Shown: in pieces, positions 9,606 through 17,989 of the stretch
How the letters are laid out: each line of letters starts with the position of its first letter
How positions within the stretch are numbered: the first letter of the stretch is position 1
NCBI RefSeq assembly: GCF_025770765.1
Contig: NZ_JANZKY010000013.1
Coordinates: forward strand, 121,077-185,076
Length of the DNA: 64,000 nt
Direction of reading: 5' to 3'
Source of the DNA: Propionivibrio soli
Lineage (GTDB): Bacteria > Pseudomonadota > Gammaproteobacteria > Burkholderiales > Rhodocyclaceae
Notes under the pieces: model-generated
What the model was told of the DNA's origin: nothing
Seen by the model: the letters and a program-made list of their open reading frames with translations, nothing else
Database searches by the model: none
Made by a program: the position numbers and the translations under genes

Positions 9606-11036
9606 TCAAATAGCCTGTTCACAAGGAACCTCAATTCGGAAGTTGGCACCGGTTACGTTGCCCTTGCTGGGGACCACGAAAGCGCGGCCACCCATCGCTG
9701 TCATTAACTCGCGCACGATCGACAGTCCGACACCGCTGCCGTGGCGAGGTGTCGGGGAAGCCCGGCTGCCCTGCACGAACGGCTGGAAAATTCGCTCTGC
9801 ATCCTCTTGAGCGATTCCCGGCCCTTGATCGATACAGGCAAATCGCACCGTGTTGTCTTGGACGGCGGCCTCGAGCCGCACGACTCCGCCTTCGGGGCTG
9901 AACTCGATGGCGTTGGAAAGGAGGTTGTCGAGAACGACCAGCAGCTTGTCCCCGTCGAGTGGGCGAGTCACACCGGGTGCGTCGCGCAGGACAGTCAGCC
10001 GGCGTGCCTGGATCTGCAGTTCGCGGCCTTCGACGACATCGGCGAGCAGCTTGCGCAGAGCCACCGGACGATAACACAAACGACGCGCCTCCGATGCGGC
10101 TGCGTTAAGCCGCAGCAGGTTTTCGATCTGTCGCTGCAGAGCCACCACATTGTGCTGAAGGATATCGACAACTTCTTTCTGCGAACCGTCGAGAGGACCG
10201 ACGACCTCTTCCTGAAGCAACGCGATGCCCTCGCGCAAGGCCGTGAGCGGCGTTTTCAACTCATGCGAAACATGGCGCAACATGCGCTCGCGCTCGGACT
10301 CCAGTTCACCAAGGCGACGACGCAGCCAATCAAGGCGCCGGCCAAGCCGGCGCAGGTCGGCCGGTCCACGGACCGTGATCGGTTTGTCCAATTCGTTTTC
10401 ACCGAGCCGCTTGATTGAACGTTCGATGCTGTCGATGGGACGGGAGAGCCACCAACTCATCGTAAGCGCTATGAGCAAGGCGCCAAGCACCGCTGCGACA
10501 ACCAGGCGCGTGAGGTGCATCCGGCTTTGTTCGAGCTCGCTCAGAACCGCAAGCCGCTGATCGTCAATCCAGCGCCGTCCATTGACTCCCAGATCACGGT
10601 TGACGTCATTGATCCGGCTCAGCATCGGGAGTAATTCGCTTGCGCGCATGGGTCCCGCCGGGGCTACATGGACTGCCGCGCTCAATTGTTCGACCGCTTT
10701 TCGCCATTCTTCCGGCAGTGTTCCAACGGCTGACGCCGGCATGCTCTCAAGTCGCGCTATGGCGCCCAGCGCTCTCTTGAGGTTGTCGTCGAACCGCGCC
10801 AGCACGTCGGCGTCTTCGAGGATCATGAACTGCCGCCCGCTACGCTCGAGGTCGACTGTCCGTTCCGACAGTTCCTGGATCGCCGCACTCAATTGCAGCG
10901 CCTGTTCGCTGCCGCGCCGGCTTTGCTCAACGAAATGTTCGAGCGTCAGCCAACTGCGTATGGCTGCCCAGCTCAGAAGCGCTACGATCAACAGAAATCC
11001 CGCCAGCATGCTTTGGCGGAAAGAGATTCGGAACAT
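9606..11036 (-). CDS. glrK: Sensor histidine kinase GlrK/QseE
   Basis: The 476-aa membrane kinase has TM1 near residues 10-28 (S-M-L-A-G-F-L-L-I-V-A-L-L), a periplasmic helical sensor region of about 150 residues, TM2 (L-T-R-L-V-V-A-A-V-L-G-A-L-L-I-A), and a HAMP segment (SRPIDSIERSIKRLGENEL). The phospho-acceptor His lies in HVSHELKTPLTALREG. ATPase boxes are N (LDNLLSNAIEFSPEGG), G1 (DQGPGIA) and G2 (HGSGVGLSIVREL). The start ATG at 11034-11036 follows GGAGAAGG by 3-6 nt. First gene of the glrK-qseG-glrR operon, divergent from the bactofilin gene. It should phosphorylate GlrR; the ligand or envelope signal cannot be read from sequence. Confidence 0.92.
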   Translation of the reverse strand: MFRISFRQSMLAGFLLIVALLSWAAIRSWLTLEHFVEQSRRGSEQALQLSAAIQELSERTVDLERSGRQFMILEDADVLARFDDNLKRALGAIARLESMPASAVGTLPEEWRKAVEQLSAAVHVAPAGPMRASELLPMLSRINDVNRDLGVNGRRWIDDQRLAVLSELEQSRMHLTRLVVAAVLGALLIALTMSWWLSRPIDSIERSIKRLGENELDKPITVRGPADLRRLGRRLDWLRRRLGELESERERMLRHVSHELKTPLTALREGIALLQEEVVGPLDGSQKEVVDILQHNVVALQRQIENLLRLNAAASEARRLCYRPVALRKLLADVVEGRELQIQARRLTVLRDAPGVTRPLDGDKLLVVLDNLLSNAIEFSPEGGVVRLEAAVQDNTVRFACIDQGPGIAQEDAERIFQPFVQGSRASPTPRHGSGVGLSIVRELMTAMGGRAFVVPSKGNVTGANFRIEVPCEQAI

Positions 11037-11227
11037 GACCTTCTCCAAGGCGCTAAGGAGACCCCTGGGGGATTGCACGTCGGGCAAGGTGCCGCGAGCG
11101 GGATCGTCCAAAGCTGGCCTACACAGGAAAGGCGCCTAGTTTAAAACGGCAAAGGGGTGCCGTGGACAACAACTTTCCGTTGACGGAGGTTTCACTTGAT
11201 GACGCTGGTAATGTTTATGTTATTGAA

Positions 11228-11240
11228 AATCAATTAGTTA
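11228..11240 (+). promoter_or_regulatory. IHF-type site
   Basis: AATCAATTAGTTA matches the IHF consensus WATCAANNNNTTR at every defined position and sits in an AT-rich stretch. IHF bending is commonly needed at sigma54 promoters. It lies just upstream of the first GlrR-type dyad rather than between the dyads and the promoter, so its role is uncertain. Confidence 0.5.
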
Positions 11241-11247
11241 AAAACTG

Positions 11248-11265
11248 CGTCGCTTTTTGGCGACA
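11248..11265 (+). promoter_or_regulatory. GlrR-type binding dyad 1
   Basis: CGTC-N10-GACA, with inner arms GTCGC/GCGAC. The enterobacterial GlrR site is TGTC-N10-GACA, so one base differs. It is centred about 176 bp upstream of the predicted sigma54 start of the bactofilin gene. Confidence 0.65.
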
Positions 11266-11313
11266 GAGAAAAGCCGGGCGGGCTATGAATCGCGGCAAGA
11301 TGGCCGATTGTTA

Positions 11314-11331
11314 CGTCGTTTTTCCACGACA
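11314..11331 (+). promoter_or_regulatory. GlrR-type binding dyad 2
   Basis: A second CGTC-N10-GACA with inner arms GTCG/CGAC and a T-run in the centre, as in dyad 1. The two dyads are 66 bp apart centre to centre (about six helical turns), and this one is about 110 bp upstream of the predicted start. The same one-base deviation from TGTC in both copies argues for a conserved local variant. Confidence 0.65.
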
Positions 11332-11405
11332 AATCTGTCCCCGCAGAGCATAAATCGCGTAAAAAGCGTGATATATTTCCTTGTAAATGCGCTGAAATTG
11401 TGTCC

Positions 11406-11421
11406 TGGCACGGATATCGCT
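11406..11421 (+). promoter_or_regulatory. Sigma54 (-24/-12) promoter of the bactofilin gene
   Basis: TGGCACGGATATCGCT matches TGGCACG-N4-TTGCW with correct spacing and one mismatch (TC for TT). Transcription would start near 11432, 37 nt before the bactofilin ATG. The presence of a GAFTGA-containing activator gene next door supports it. Confidence 0.7.
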
Positions 11422-11468
11422 CCCCTTCCGCGAAGTGCGTTTTCACACCAGCGAGAGGTTATCCGCAA

Positions 11469-12125
11469 ATGTTTAACAAACCCAACGTTTTCGGTCGCGA
11501 CGAATCCACGCAGCGCCGCGATGCGCCGCCGGTACTCGCTTCCGGCTCAAAAACGCCTGTCAGCGCAACGACCCCTTCATCCGTTTCCGGAAAAAACGGG
11601 GCAGCAGCAACGTCTTCCAGTGTCTCGTCTGCTTCCGCTTCGGTCCCGCCGCTGCAAGCCCAGCCGGTCGCCGGGGCAGCGGAAGCGTCCGCGGTGGCCA
11701 AGGAACCAGCCGTCGCGGAGGGCGCTACCGGCGCCCGATTGATCGTCGGTCCTGACGTCAAGCTTCGCGGCGCAGAAATTCTCGATTGCGATACGCTCGT
11801 GGTCGAGGGGCGTGTCGAGGCGACGATGGACAGCCGCGTTATCCGCATCGACGAAAACGGGTCGTTTTCCGGCAAGGTGAGCATCGATATCGCGGAAGTA
11901 TACGGCACCTTCGACGGCGAACTAACCGCGCGGTCGCAGTTGATCATCCATTCCACGGGCCGTGTCAGCGGTACCATCCGTTTTGGAAAGCTCGTCGTGG
12001 ACGAAGGCGGTGAACTCTGCGGCGAAATCAATGTGCTTACGGAGGCCGCTACCAAAAGCAAGCATGGTGGCGGAGAACCAAAACTGACGGGGGAGTCCCC
12101 ATCGTTGCTCAGCGCCGCGGGATAG
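11469..12125 (+). CDS. Bactofilin family cytoskeletal protein
   Basis: The 218-aa protein has a disordered Ser/Ala/Pro-rich N-terminus (to about residue 85). A bactofilin (DUF583) beta-helical domain of about 100 residues follows: LIVGPDVKLRGAEI, EILDCDTLVVEGRVEA, GSFSGKVSIDIAEVYGTFDGELTARSQL, and HSTGRVSGTIRFGKLVVDEGGELCGEI. A short disordered tail ends it. Bactofilins polymerise without nucleotide into filaments that position cell-wall or envelope machinery. The start ATG at 11469 has GAGAGG 8 nt upstream. It lies divergent from glrK behind a sigma54 promoter and is followed after 31 nt by an acyltransferase gene, probably in the same transcript. Confidence 0.9.
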   Translation: MFNKPNVFGRDESTQRRDAPPVLASGSKTPVSATTPSSVSGKNGAAATSSSVSSASASVPPLQAQPVAGAAEASAVAKEPAVAEGATGARLIVGPDVKLRGAEILDCDTLVVEGRVEATMDSRVIRIDENGSFSGKVSIDIAEVYGTFDGELTARSQLIIHSTGRVSGTIRFGKLVVDEGGELCGEINVLTEAATKSKHGGGEPKLTGESPSLLSAAG

Positions 12126-12156
12126 TGCGGCATAACGAGAGAATAACGGACGCATA

Positions 12157-12822
12157 ATGCATAGTGCTTTGGACCTCGTATGGTCGCCCGATCATGCGCT
12201 TTCGCCGGAGCGGCAGCCGATACGCGGCGACGAATCCGCTGCTTCGATGTTTTCATCCCTGCGCCATTTCTGGGGTGCGACGCCTCGCCGCGATTACGAC
12301 ATTCGGCCGGCGCGAACCGAGTACCAGCATGGACTGGCCAACATGCTCGTACGCAGGATGTATGCGTGGCGGGACTACAAAACTGAGATACCGCCTCACC
12401 GTCCCGATGATCCGCATCGCATAACGCTCGCGGCGTGGCGTTTCGATGAAGTCATCGCCACGTTGACGCTTGGCCTCGATTCGGCGGCTGGCTTGCTCGC
12501 TGACGCTTTATACGGCCGTGAGCTTGCCGGGCTTCGCCGCGCGGACCGGCTGATTGTCGAAGTCTCGCGGCTCGCCGTGGACCCTGACTTCAAATCGCGT
12601 GAACTCCTCGGACAGTTGTTCAAGGTGGCGCTTGCCTATGCCAAGGATATTTTCGAGGCAAGCGATGCCGTTATCGAAATCAATCCGCGCCATTCGCTCT
12701 ATTACCAGCGCCGGCTGGGTTTTCGTGAAATCGGCGGTGTACGCCAATGCCCGCGGGTGAATGCGCCGGCTGTGCTTTTGCATCAGCAACTCGAAGAAAT
12801 GACGATCCCGGACGCCGTCTAG
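12157..12822 (+). CDS. N-acyl amino acid synthase (FeeM-like) GNAT-fold protein
   Basis: A 221-aa protein resembling the FeeM/N-acyl amino acid synthase branch of the acyltransferase fold, which transfers acyl chains from acyl carrier protein to amino acids. Seen: an N-terminal R-T-E-Y-Q-H-G-L-A-N-M-L-V-R-R-M-Y motif, T-L-A-A-W-R-F-D-E-V-I-A-T-L-T-L-G-L-D-S, the segment VEVSRLAVDPDFKSRELLGQLFK, and the C-terminal IEINPRHSLYYQRRLGF. The last motif is shared with AHL-synthase-like GNATs. No signal peptide or membrane segment. Probably co-transcribed with the bactofilin gene. Substrate is not readable; a stand-alone GNAT of other function remains possible. Confidence 0.7.
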   Translation: MHSALDLVWSPDHALSPERQPIRGDESAASMFSSLRHFWGATPRRDYDIRPARTEYQHGLANMLVRRMYAWRDYKTEIPPHRPDDPHRITLAAWRFDEVIATLTLGLDSAAGLLADALYGRELAGLRRADRLIVEVSRLAVDPDFKSRELLGQLFKVALAYAKDIFEASDAVIEINPRHSLYYQRRLGFREIGGVRQCPRVNAPAVLLHQQLEEMTIPDAV

Positions 12823-12889
12823 TCGCCAGCTTCTGCGCGGGTACTGGGTCGCTCGGGACGATAGGCGTGTGAGTAGGGGGCGGCAGAAT

Positions 12890-13834
12890 TTAGGGCGTCC
12901 GGTCGGCAGCGATTCCCGACTTGCGCATGAGTGTGCTCTTGCCGAACAGACTCTCGATCAAATCGACCGCCAACTCGGCCGTCTGGTTACGTATGTCAAG
13001 TGCGGGGTTCAACTCGACCACGTCTAGCGAGGCCAAGAGGCCGGTGTCGGCAACCATCTCCATACACAATTGTGCCTCGCGATAGGTTGGGCCGCCGCGA
13101 ACCGTTGTCCCGACCCCGGGCGCAATGTCGGGGTCGAGGAAATCGACATCGAGACTTACGTGCAGATGCGTGTCTGGACCGATCAAGGCCAGGGCCAGTT
13201 CCATCGCGTGGCGCATGCCCATCTCGTCGATGTAGCGCATATCAAAAACTTCGATTCCTTCTTCATGGACCAGGCGTTTCTCCCCGGGGTCGACGCTGCG
13301 TATACCGATCTGCCGTATCTCACGAGCAGCGAGTGCCGGTGATTGACCGCTGAGTTCGACAAGTTCCGCGGGGCCGTGGCCACAGAGGCAAGCCACGGGC
13401 ATCCCGTGCAAGTTTCCACTCGGCGTAAGTGCCGAGGTGTTGAAGTCCGCGTGGGCGTCGAACCAGAGAACGCGCAGTTTTTTATGCCGCTGGCGGCAGT
13501 AGCGCGACACGGCGCTGATCGACCCAATGGCCAACGAGTGATCTCCGCCAAGCAGAATCGGCAGCCGGCCATCTTCAAGCTCACCGTACACTGCGTCGTG
13601 AACGAGTCGATTCCATCGCACCACTTCAGGCAAATGGCGGAATCCGTCCACGGCCAATTGCGAAGGGTTGTGAGGGCCGTTGAGGTTTCCCAGATCCCGG
13701 ACGTCACAGCCGAACTGCTCCAGTGCTGGCGCAATCCCCGCAACCCGCATCCCTTCAGGACCCATGCGGGAACCGAGGACACCGGCACCGATGTCTGTCG
13801 GCGCACCGATGAGGCTTGCATACTTGTTCGTCAT
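12890..13834 (-). CDS. rocF: Arginase
   Basis: Arginase hydrolyses arginine to ornithine and urea with a dinuclear Mn centre. The 314-aa protein carries the ureohydrolase metal motifs GGDHSLAIGS, DAHADFNT and SLDVDFLDP, plus the C-terminal active-site ELNPALD. SGNLHGMPVA is the arginase loop that distinguishes it from agmatinase. Start ATG at 13832-13834. It is monocistronic: convergent with the acyltransferase gene and divergent from the lactonase gene. Urease or ornithine catabolic genes are not in the window, so whether this serves nitrogen supply or arginine catabolism is open. Confidence 0.92.
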   Translation of the reverse strand: MTNKYASLIGAPTDIGAGVLGSRMGPEGMRVAGIAPALEQFGCDVRDLGNLNGPHNPSQLAVDGFRHLPEVVRWNRLVHDAVYGELEDGRLPILLGGDHSLAIGSISAVSRYCRQRHKKLRVLWFDAHADFNTSALTPSGNLHGMPVACLCGHGPAELVELSGQSPALAAREIRQIGIRSVDPGEKRLVHEEGIEVFDMRYIDEMGMRHAMELALALIGPDTHLHVSLDVDFLDPDIAPGVGTTVRGGPTYREAQLCMEMVADTGLLASLDVVELNPALDIRNQTAELAVDLIESLFGKSTLMRKSGIAADRTP

Positions 13835-13991
13835 CGCAAATATCCTGTCGTCTTAAGCTGCTATAACGATCCAGTGCAGTTTATACTCTTCCCCACGAAG
13901 CCTTTGTTATCGTCGCCGTTCCCCCGGGTTTTGTCTGCCATATTCGGCTTTTTGTACGCCGGGCAAGACCGTTATTCCAAAAGGAAAGCTT

Positions 13992-15017
13992 GTGACCCAG
14001 ACACTCGTCTACGTATCCTGCGCTGAAAGCCGGGAAATCCACGTATTCTCGCTCGACTCTGCGGCAGGCGAGTTGCGCCCGCGCCAATGCATCGGTACGC
14101 GCGGTGCTCCGTCGCCGCTGAAGCTCGATCGCCAAGGAAGGGTCCTTTACGCCGGTACCCGGGAGGATTCCGGAAGCGCTCTCGCTGCGTACACGATCGA
14201 TGCGTCCGACGGCCGCCTATCACTACTTGGCACCGTACCGGCGCCCGGGCGGCCTACCTACGTGGCGTGTGACAACGCCCGGCGCTTCGGGTTTTCCGCG
14301 TCCTATGGCGACAATAATCTGGCAGTTTTTCCGCTTGACGCGGCCGGTGCGCCCGAGCCAGTGAGTCAGGTCGAGGAAAACCTGATGCGCGCCCACGCAG
14401 CAGTAATGGATGCAACCAATCGTTGGCTCATCGTGCCAACACTCGGTGTCGACGCAATCCGCGTTTATCGGCTGGATACGGGCGGCGTTCTTGTCGCCAA
14501 TGACCCGCCTGCCGTGATCGTTCGCTCTGGGTGTGGGCCGCGCCATTTTGTCTTTTCGCCGGACAACCGGCACGCTCACTGTCTGAACGAACTCGATGGC
14601 AGTATCGACGCCTTCGATTTCGATGCGGCGACTGGAACGCTGGAGCGGGTCCAGTCGATCAGCATGCTGCCGCACGGTTTCGACGGCAAGCCGTGGGCGG
14701 CCGAATTGCGCGGAACCCCCGACGGTCGCTTCTTGTATGCGACGGAGCGTACATCGAGTGTGATCGCGGTGTTCGCCGTCGACCTTCAGAGTGGTCGTCT
14801 GTCGGCGTTCGGACATTATCCGACGGAGACGCAACCCCGCGGCATGGCCATTGACCCCTCCGGCCGGTGGCTGGTAGCCGCTGGGCAGCTTTCGGCCGGC
14901 GTGACCCTCTATGAGCGGGACGGCGCTACGGGCAGGCTCACAACACGGCATCGCCAGGCGACCGGAAAAGACCCGATCTGTGTAGAAATTTTGACGTTGC
15001 CGGACCGTACGACCTGA
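13992..15017 (+). CDS. Lactonase family seven-bladed beta-propeller protein (6-phosphogluconolactonase-like)
   Basis: The 341-aa protein has recurring beta-propeller blades of about 48 residues, such as SPLKLDRQGRVLYAG, GPRHFVFSPDNRHAHCLNE and LRGTPDGRFLYATERTSS. The C-terminal TQPRGMAIDPSGRWLVAAGQ is typical of the YbhE/Pgl lactonase family, which hydrolyses 6-phosphogluconolactone. No signal peptide. The start is GTG at 13992 with AAGGAAA 6 nt upstream. No other pentose-phosphate gene is nearby, so the true substrate may differ. It stands alone between divergent arginase and convergent lipA. Confidence 0.82.
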   Translation: MTQTLVYVSCAESREIHVFSLDSAAGELRPRQCIGTRGAPSPLKLDRQGRVLYAGTREDSGSALAAYTIDASDGRLSLLGTVPAPGRPTYVACDNARRFGFSASYGDNNLAVFPLDAAGAPEPVSQVEENLMRAHAAVMDATNRWLIVPTLGVDAIRVYRLDTGGVLVANDPPAVIVRSGCGPRHFVFSPDNRHAHCLNELDGSIDAFDFDAATGTLERVQSISMLPHGFDGKPWAAELRGTPDGRFLYATERTSSVIAVFAVDLQSGRLSAFGHYPTETQPRGMAIDPSGRWLVAAGQLSAGVTLYERDGATGRLTTRHRQATGKDPICVEILTLPDRTT

Positions 15018-15020
15018 TTT

Positions 15021-15047
15021 CGTTCGGGCGGCCGCTCTCGCCGAACG
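15021..15047. terminator. Inverted repeat between convergent genes
   Basis: CGTTCG(G)GCG/CGCCGAACG forms a 9-bp stem with one bulged base, just after the lactonase stop and before the lipA stop. There is no T-run on either side, so it is a weak candidate for a bidirectional terminator or mRNA 3' end. Confidence 0.4.
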
Positions 15048-15076
15048 GCTGCAGGCTCCAGCGCAGGGGACTTGGA

Positions 15077-16096
15077 TCAGGCGGTCGCTACGACACCCGC
15101 GCTATGCGCTTGCTTGTCTGCCCAATACGAGGAACGAACCATGGGTCCGCAGGCGGCGCCCGTGAATCCCATCGCCAGCGCTTCGCGTTCGAAGCGTGCG
15201 AACGTATCCGGGTGAACGTAACGCGCTACCGGGAGATGATGCACGGAGGGCGCGAGGTATTGCCCGATCGTCAGCATCTCGACGCCGTTGGCACGCAGAT
15301 CGCGCAAGACGGCCAGGATTTCGTCGTCGGTTTCGCCGAGTCCGACCATCAGCCCGGATTTTGTCGGGACGCTCGGGTAGCGTTCCTTGAAACGGCGCAT
15401 GAACTCCAGCGAGTGCGCGTAATCGGCGCCCGGTCTTGCCTGCTTATAAAGACGCGGTACCGTTTCCATGTTGTGATTAAGCACGTCGGGCAACGCGCGG
15501 CCAAGCACCTCGATGGCCACGTCCATCCGGCCCCGGAAATCGGGGACGAGCGTTTCAATCGTCGTCGCCGGTGATTGCTCGCGAACGGCGGAGATGACTT
15601 TGACGAAATGATCGGCACCGCCGTCGCGTAGATCGTCGCGATCCACGCTCGTGATGACTACATAACGCAGCTTGAGTCTGGCCACGCTCTCGGCGAGGCT
15701 GGCCGGTTCTTCGGGGTCCGGGGGTAAGGGTTTGCCGTGGCCGACGTCGCAGAACGGGCAACGCCGGGTGCATATATCGCCAAGGATCATGAACGTCGCC
15801 GTGCCGCGGCCAAAGCATTCACCGATGTTCGGGCAAGCCGCTTCCTCACAGACGGTGTGCAACTTTTGCGTGCGCAACATTCTCTTGATCTCGCCGAAGC
15901 GCCCGGCGTCGTTGCCGGCCTTGACGCGAATCCACTCGGGTTTGCGCAGAGGTTCTTCGGCCCGCACGATCTTGATCGGGATGCGCGCCGTTTTCAGTTC
16001 TCCCTTTTGTTTGACGCCCGCGACCTTTGCCGCTGGGGCCTCCTTCGTCACCGTGCCGGCGTCTTCGCCGATACGGTTGCTTTCCTGCTCGTTCAT
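15077..16096 (-). CDS. lipA: Lipoyl synthase LipA
   Basis: LipA inserts two sulfurs into protein-bound octanoyl groups to form lipoyl cofactor. It is a radical-SAM enzyme with two 4Fe-4S clusters. The auxiliary cluster motif [12 protein letters not shown] has Cys at 83, 88 and 94. The radical-SAM motif CTRRCPFC has Cys at 109, 113 and 116. The C-terminal R-S-S-Y-W-A-D carries the Ser that ligates the auxiliary cluster. At 339 aa it has an N-terminal extension of about 40 Lys/Glu/Ala-rich residues, common in betaproteobacteria. Its start overlaps the lipB stop by 4 nt, so it is last in the dac-dat-ybeD-lipB-lipA operon. Confidence 0.97.
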   Translation of the reverse strand: MNEQESNRIGEDAGTVTKEAPAAKVAGVKQKGELKTARIPIKIVRAEEPLRKPEWIRVKAGNDAGRFGEIKRMLRTQKLHTVCEEAACPNIGECFGRGTATFMILGDICTRRCPFCDVGHGKPLPPDPEEPASLAESVARLKLRYVVITSVDRDDLRDGGADHFVKVISAVREQSPATTIETLVPDFRGRMDVAIEVLGRALPDVLNHNMETVPRLYKQARPGADYAHSLEFMRRFKERYPSVPTKSGLMVGLGETDDEILAVLRDLRANGVEMLTIGQYLAPSVHHLPVARYVHPDTFARFEREALAMGFTGAACGPMVRSSYWADKQAHSAGVVATA

Positions 16097-16797
16097 TTCC
16101 GCTCCAGTTGTTGGACGAGGTTTCTAATCAGTGCCGCGGCGGCCTCGTCGACGGTGAGCCGAGTGCCCAGATCACGTATCTGGGTCACCGGCATTCCAGC
16201 ATATCCGCAGGGGTTGATCGCAGAAAACGGGGCGAGTTCCATATCCACGTTCAGGCTCAGTCCATGGTAGGAGCAACCTTTGCGGATACGGAGGCCGAGC
16301 GCGGCGATTTTGGCCGGGTAGCCTTCCTTCTGCTCCGGAAGTCGAACATAGACGCCCGGCGCCCCATCAAGACGCGCCGCCTCCACTCCCTGTTCGGCAA
16401 GCATGTCGATAATTGCTTGCTCGATGTGGCGTACGAGTTCGCGCACCTTGAGCCCGCGGCGCGTGAGATCGAGCAGGAGGTAGATCACGACCTGTCCGGG
16501 GCCGTGATATGTGATCTGGCCGCCGCGATCGACTTTGATGACCGGAATGCTGGTATCAGCGACCAGATGCTCCGGTTTCCCCGCTTGACCGAGTGTAAAC
16601 ACGGGCGGGTGTTCGCATACCCACAGCTCGTCGAGTGTTTCCGCATTGCGGTCGGCGGTAAACCGCATCATCGACTGCCACGTCGCCTCATAGTCAGCGC
16701 AGCCAAGATGGCGAACGACTAGCGTTCCTGATAACTCCTCCTTTGTGCCGGGGGCTACCGACAGTTGCTCGTCTATCTCGCACCGCACGCTGATCAC
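16093..16797 (-). CDS. lipB: Lipoyl(octanoyl) transferase LipB
   Basis: LipB moves octanoyl from acyl carrier protein to the lipoyl domains of 2-oxoacid dehydrogenases and GcvH. The 234-aa protein has [12 protein letters not shown], the catalytic Lys region [12 protein letters not shown] and the catalytic Cys in INPCGYAG. It overlaps lipA by 4 nt. The start is taken as GTG at 16797 (V-I-S-V-R-C-E), about 20 residues longer than usual. A strong AAGGAGGAG lies inside the gene near 16739, but no start codon follows it at the right distance in frame, so the N-terminus is uncertain. Confidence 0.93.
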   Translation of the reverse strand: MISVRCEIDEQLSVAPGTKEELSGTLVVRHLGCADYEATWQSMMRFTADRNAETLDELWVCEHPPVFTLGQAGKPEHLVADTSIPVIKVDRGGQITYHGPGQVVIYLLLDLTRRGLKVRELVRHIEQAIIDMLAEQGVEAARLDGAPGVYVRLPEQKEGYPAKIAALGLRIRKGCSYHGLSLNVDMELAPFSAINPCGYAGMPVTQIRDLGTRLTVDEAAAALIRNLVQQLERK

Positions 16798-16820
16798 CGG
16801 TTTCGCTATTCGGACTTGGT

Positions 16821-17096
16821 CTAGAGAACGACCTTGACCAGCGGATGGCCGCTGAGCTCGCGGTAAAGCGCGTCAAGTTGCGGACGGGAGGTGGCGTTGA
16901 TCGTGCACGTCAGGCTGATGTATTTACCTTTGGATGACGCGCGCATCTCCATCGTTGCACCGTCGAAATCGGGCGCGTGGTGGTGCACGATGCTCAGCAC
17001 CGTCTGCGCCAGCGCTTCTTCGGCAAGTCCCATGATCTTGATCGGGAACGCGCAGGGGAAGTCTAGCAACGTTTCGTTCGGGTCAGGTTTCGGCAT
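16821..17096 (-). CDS. ybeD: YbeD/DUF493 family protein
   Basis: A 91-aa protein of the DUF493 (UPF0250) family: [14 protein letters not shown] at the N-terminus, the central [36 protein letters not shown] at the C-terminus. The fold is ACT-like and the family is almost always encoded between dacA-type genes and lipB, as here. Its molecular role is not established. The start overlaps the 3' end of the aminotransferase gene by 14 nt, and lipB follows after 23 nt, so it belongs to the operon. Confidence 0.92.
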   Translation of the reverse strand: MPKPDPNETLLDFPCAFPIKIMGLAEEALAQTVLSIVHHHAPDFDGATMEMRASSKGKYISLTCTINATSRPQLDALYRELSGHPLVKVVL

Positions 17097-17955
17097 GCCG
17101 CATCACCTCTTCGCGGAAGTCGCTGTACCAAGCATACATTTGTCGTCCGAGCGGACCGGGCCTGCCTGCGTTTGGTCCGTTCCCGACCGGTTTGCCATCG
17201 AGTGTCGTGATTGCCAAGACTTCCTTCGTCGAGGCCGTCAACCACAACTCATCCGCGGATCGTAGTTCGGCTTCGGAAACTGGTCGGACCTCGTATGGCG
17301 CCTGGTGCTTGGCGGCCAACTCGAGCACGACATCGTAAGTAATTCCAGGGAGCACACGATGGTCCTTGGGAGGCGTCAGGATCACTCCGCCTTTGACCAC
17401 GAACACATTGGACGTCGACGCTTCGGTAAGGAAACCGTCACGCAGCATGATCGTCTCGGCGCAGCCTGCGTCCGCCGCAAGTTGGCGCATCAGCACGTTG
17501 GGCAGGAGTGCGAGCGTCTTCAGGTCGCAACGTCCCCAGCGAATATCCGGTTGCGTGATGGCGGCGACTCCGCTCTCCCGCTGCGCGGGCGTGGGCCCGA
17601 CAAGCGGCGACGTAAACAGGAAAACGGTGGGCTGGGCATGCAATGGGAAACAGGCGTCCCGCCGCACATCGGCGCCCCGGGTGATCTGGATGTAGACCGT
17701 CTGGTCGACATAGTCGGCGCTGGTAACCAGACGCCGGATGATCGATCGCCATTCATCGGCCGAGTGCGGATTCTTCAGGCGAATACCGTCGAGCGATGCT
17801 TGCATGCGTCGCAGATGTTCGTCGAGCCGAAAAGGGCAGCGCGAGTAAACCGGAATGACTTCGTAAACACCGTCGGCATACAGAAAGCCGCGGTCAAGCG
17901 GCGAAATCCGCGCTTCGGCCAGGGGCATGAAGGCCCCATTGAGATAAGCCATCAT
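17083..17955 (-). CDS. dat: D-amino acid aminotransferase (class IV PLP enzyme)
   Basis: The 290-aa product belongs to fold-type IV PLP aminotransferases: MAYLNGAFMPLAEARISPLDRGFLYADGVYEVIPVY at the N-terminus (branched-chain/D-amino acid family signature), catalytic Lys in CDLKTLALLPNVL, and E-A-S-T-S-N-V-F-V-V-K-G with the phosphate-binding region. The ALLPNVL and position between dac and ybeD are typical of the D-alanine transaminase of betaproteobacteria, which interconverts D-alanine and D-glutamate for cell-wall precursors. The start ATG at 17953-17955 has AAGGAGC upstream. It begins 34 nt after the dac stop. Confidence 0.9.
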   Translation of the reverse strand: MMAYLNGAFMPLAEARISPLDRGFLYADGVYEVIPVYSRCPFRLDEHLRRMQASLDGIRLKNPHSADEWRSIIRRLVTSADYVDQTVYIQITRGADVRRDACFPLHAQPTVFLFTSPLVGPTPAQRESGVAAITQPDIRWGRCDLKTLALLPNVLMRQLAADAGCAETIMLRDGFLTEASTSNVFVVKGGVILTPPKDHRVLPGITYDVVLELAAKHQAPYEVRPVSEAELRSADELWLTASTKEVLAITTLDGKPVGNGPNAGRPGPLGRQMYAWYSDFREEVMRHAET

Positions 17956-17989
17956 GACGTGCTCCTTCGCTCGCCGGACAATCAGACGG

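Noticed and set aside
11162..11353. 63-codon ORF between glrK and the bactofilin gene
   Set aside because: It overlaps the IHF site and both GlrR dyads, has no ribosome site and low coding quality.
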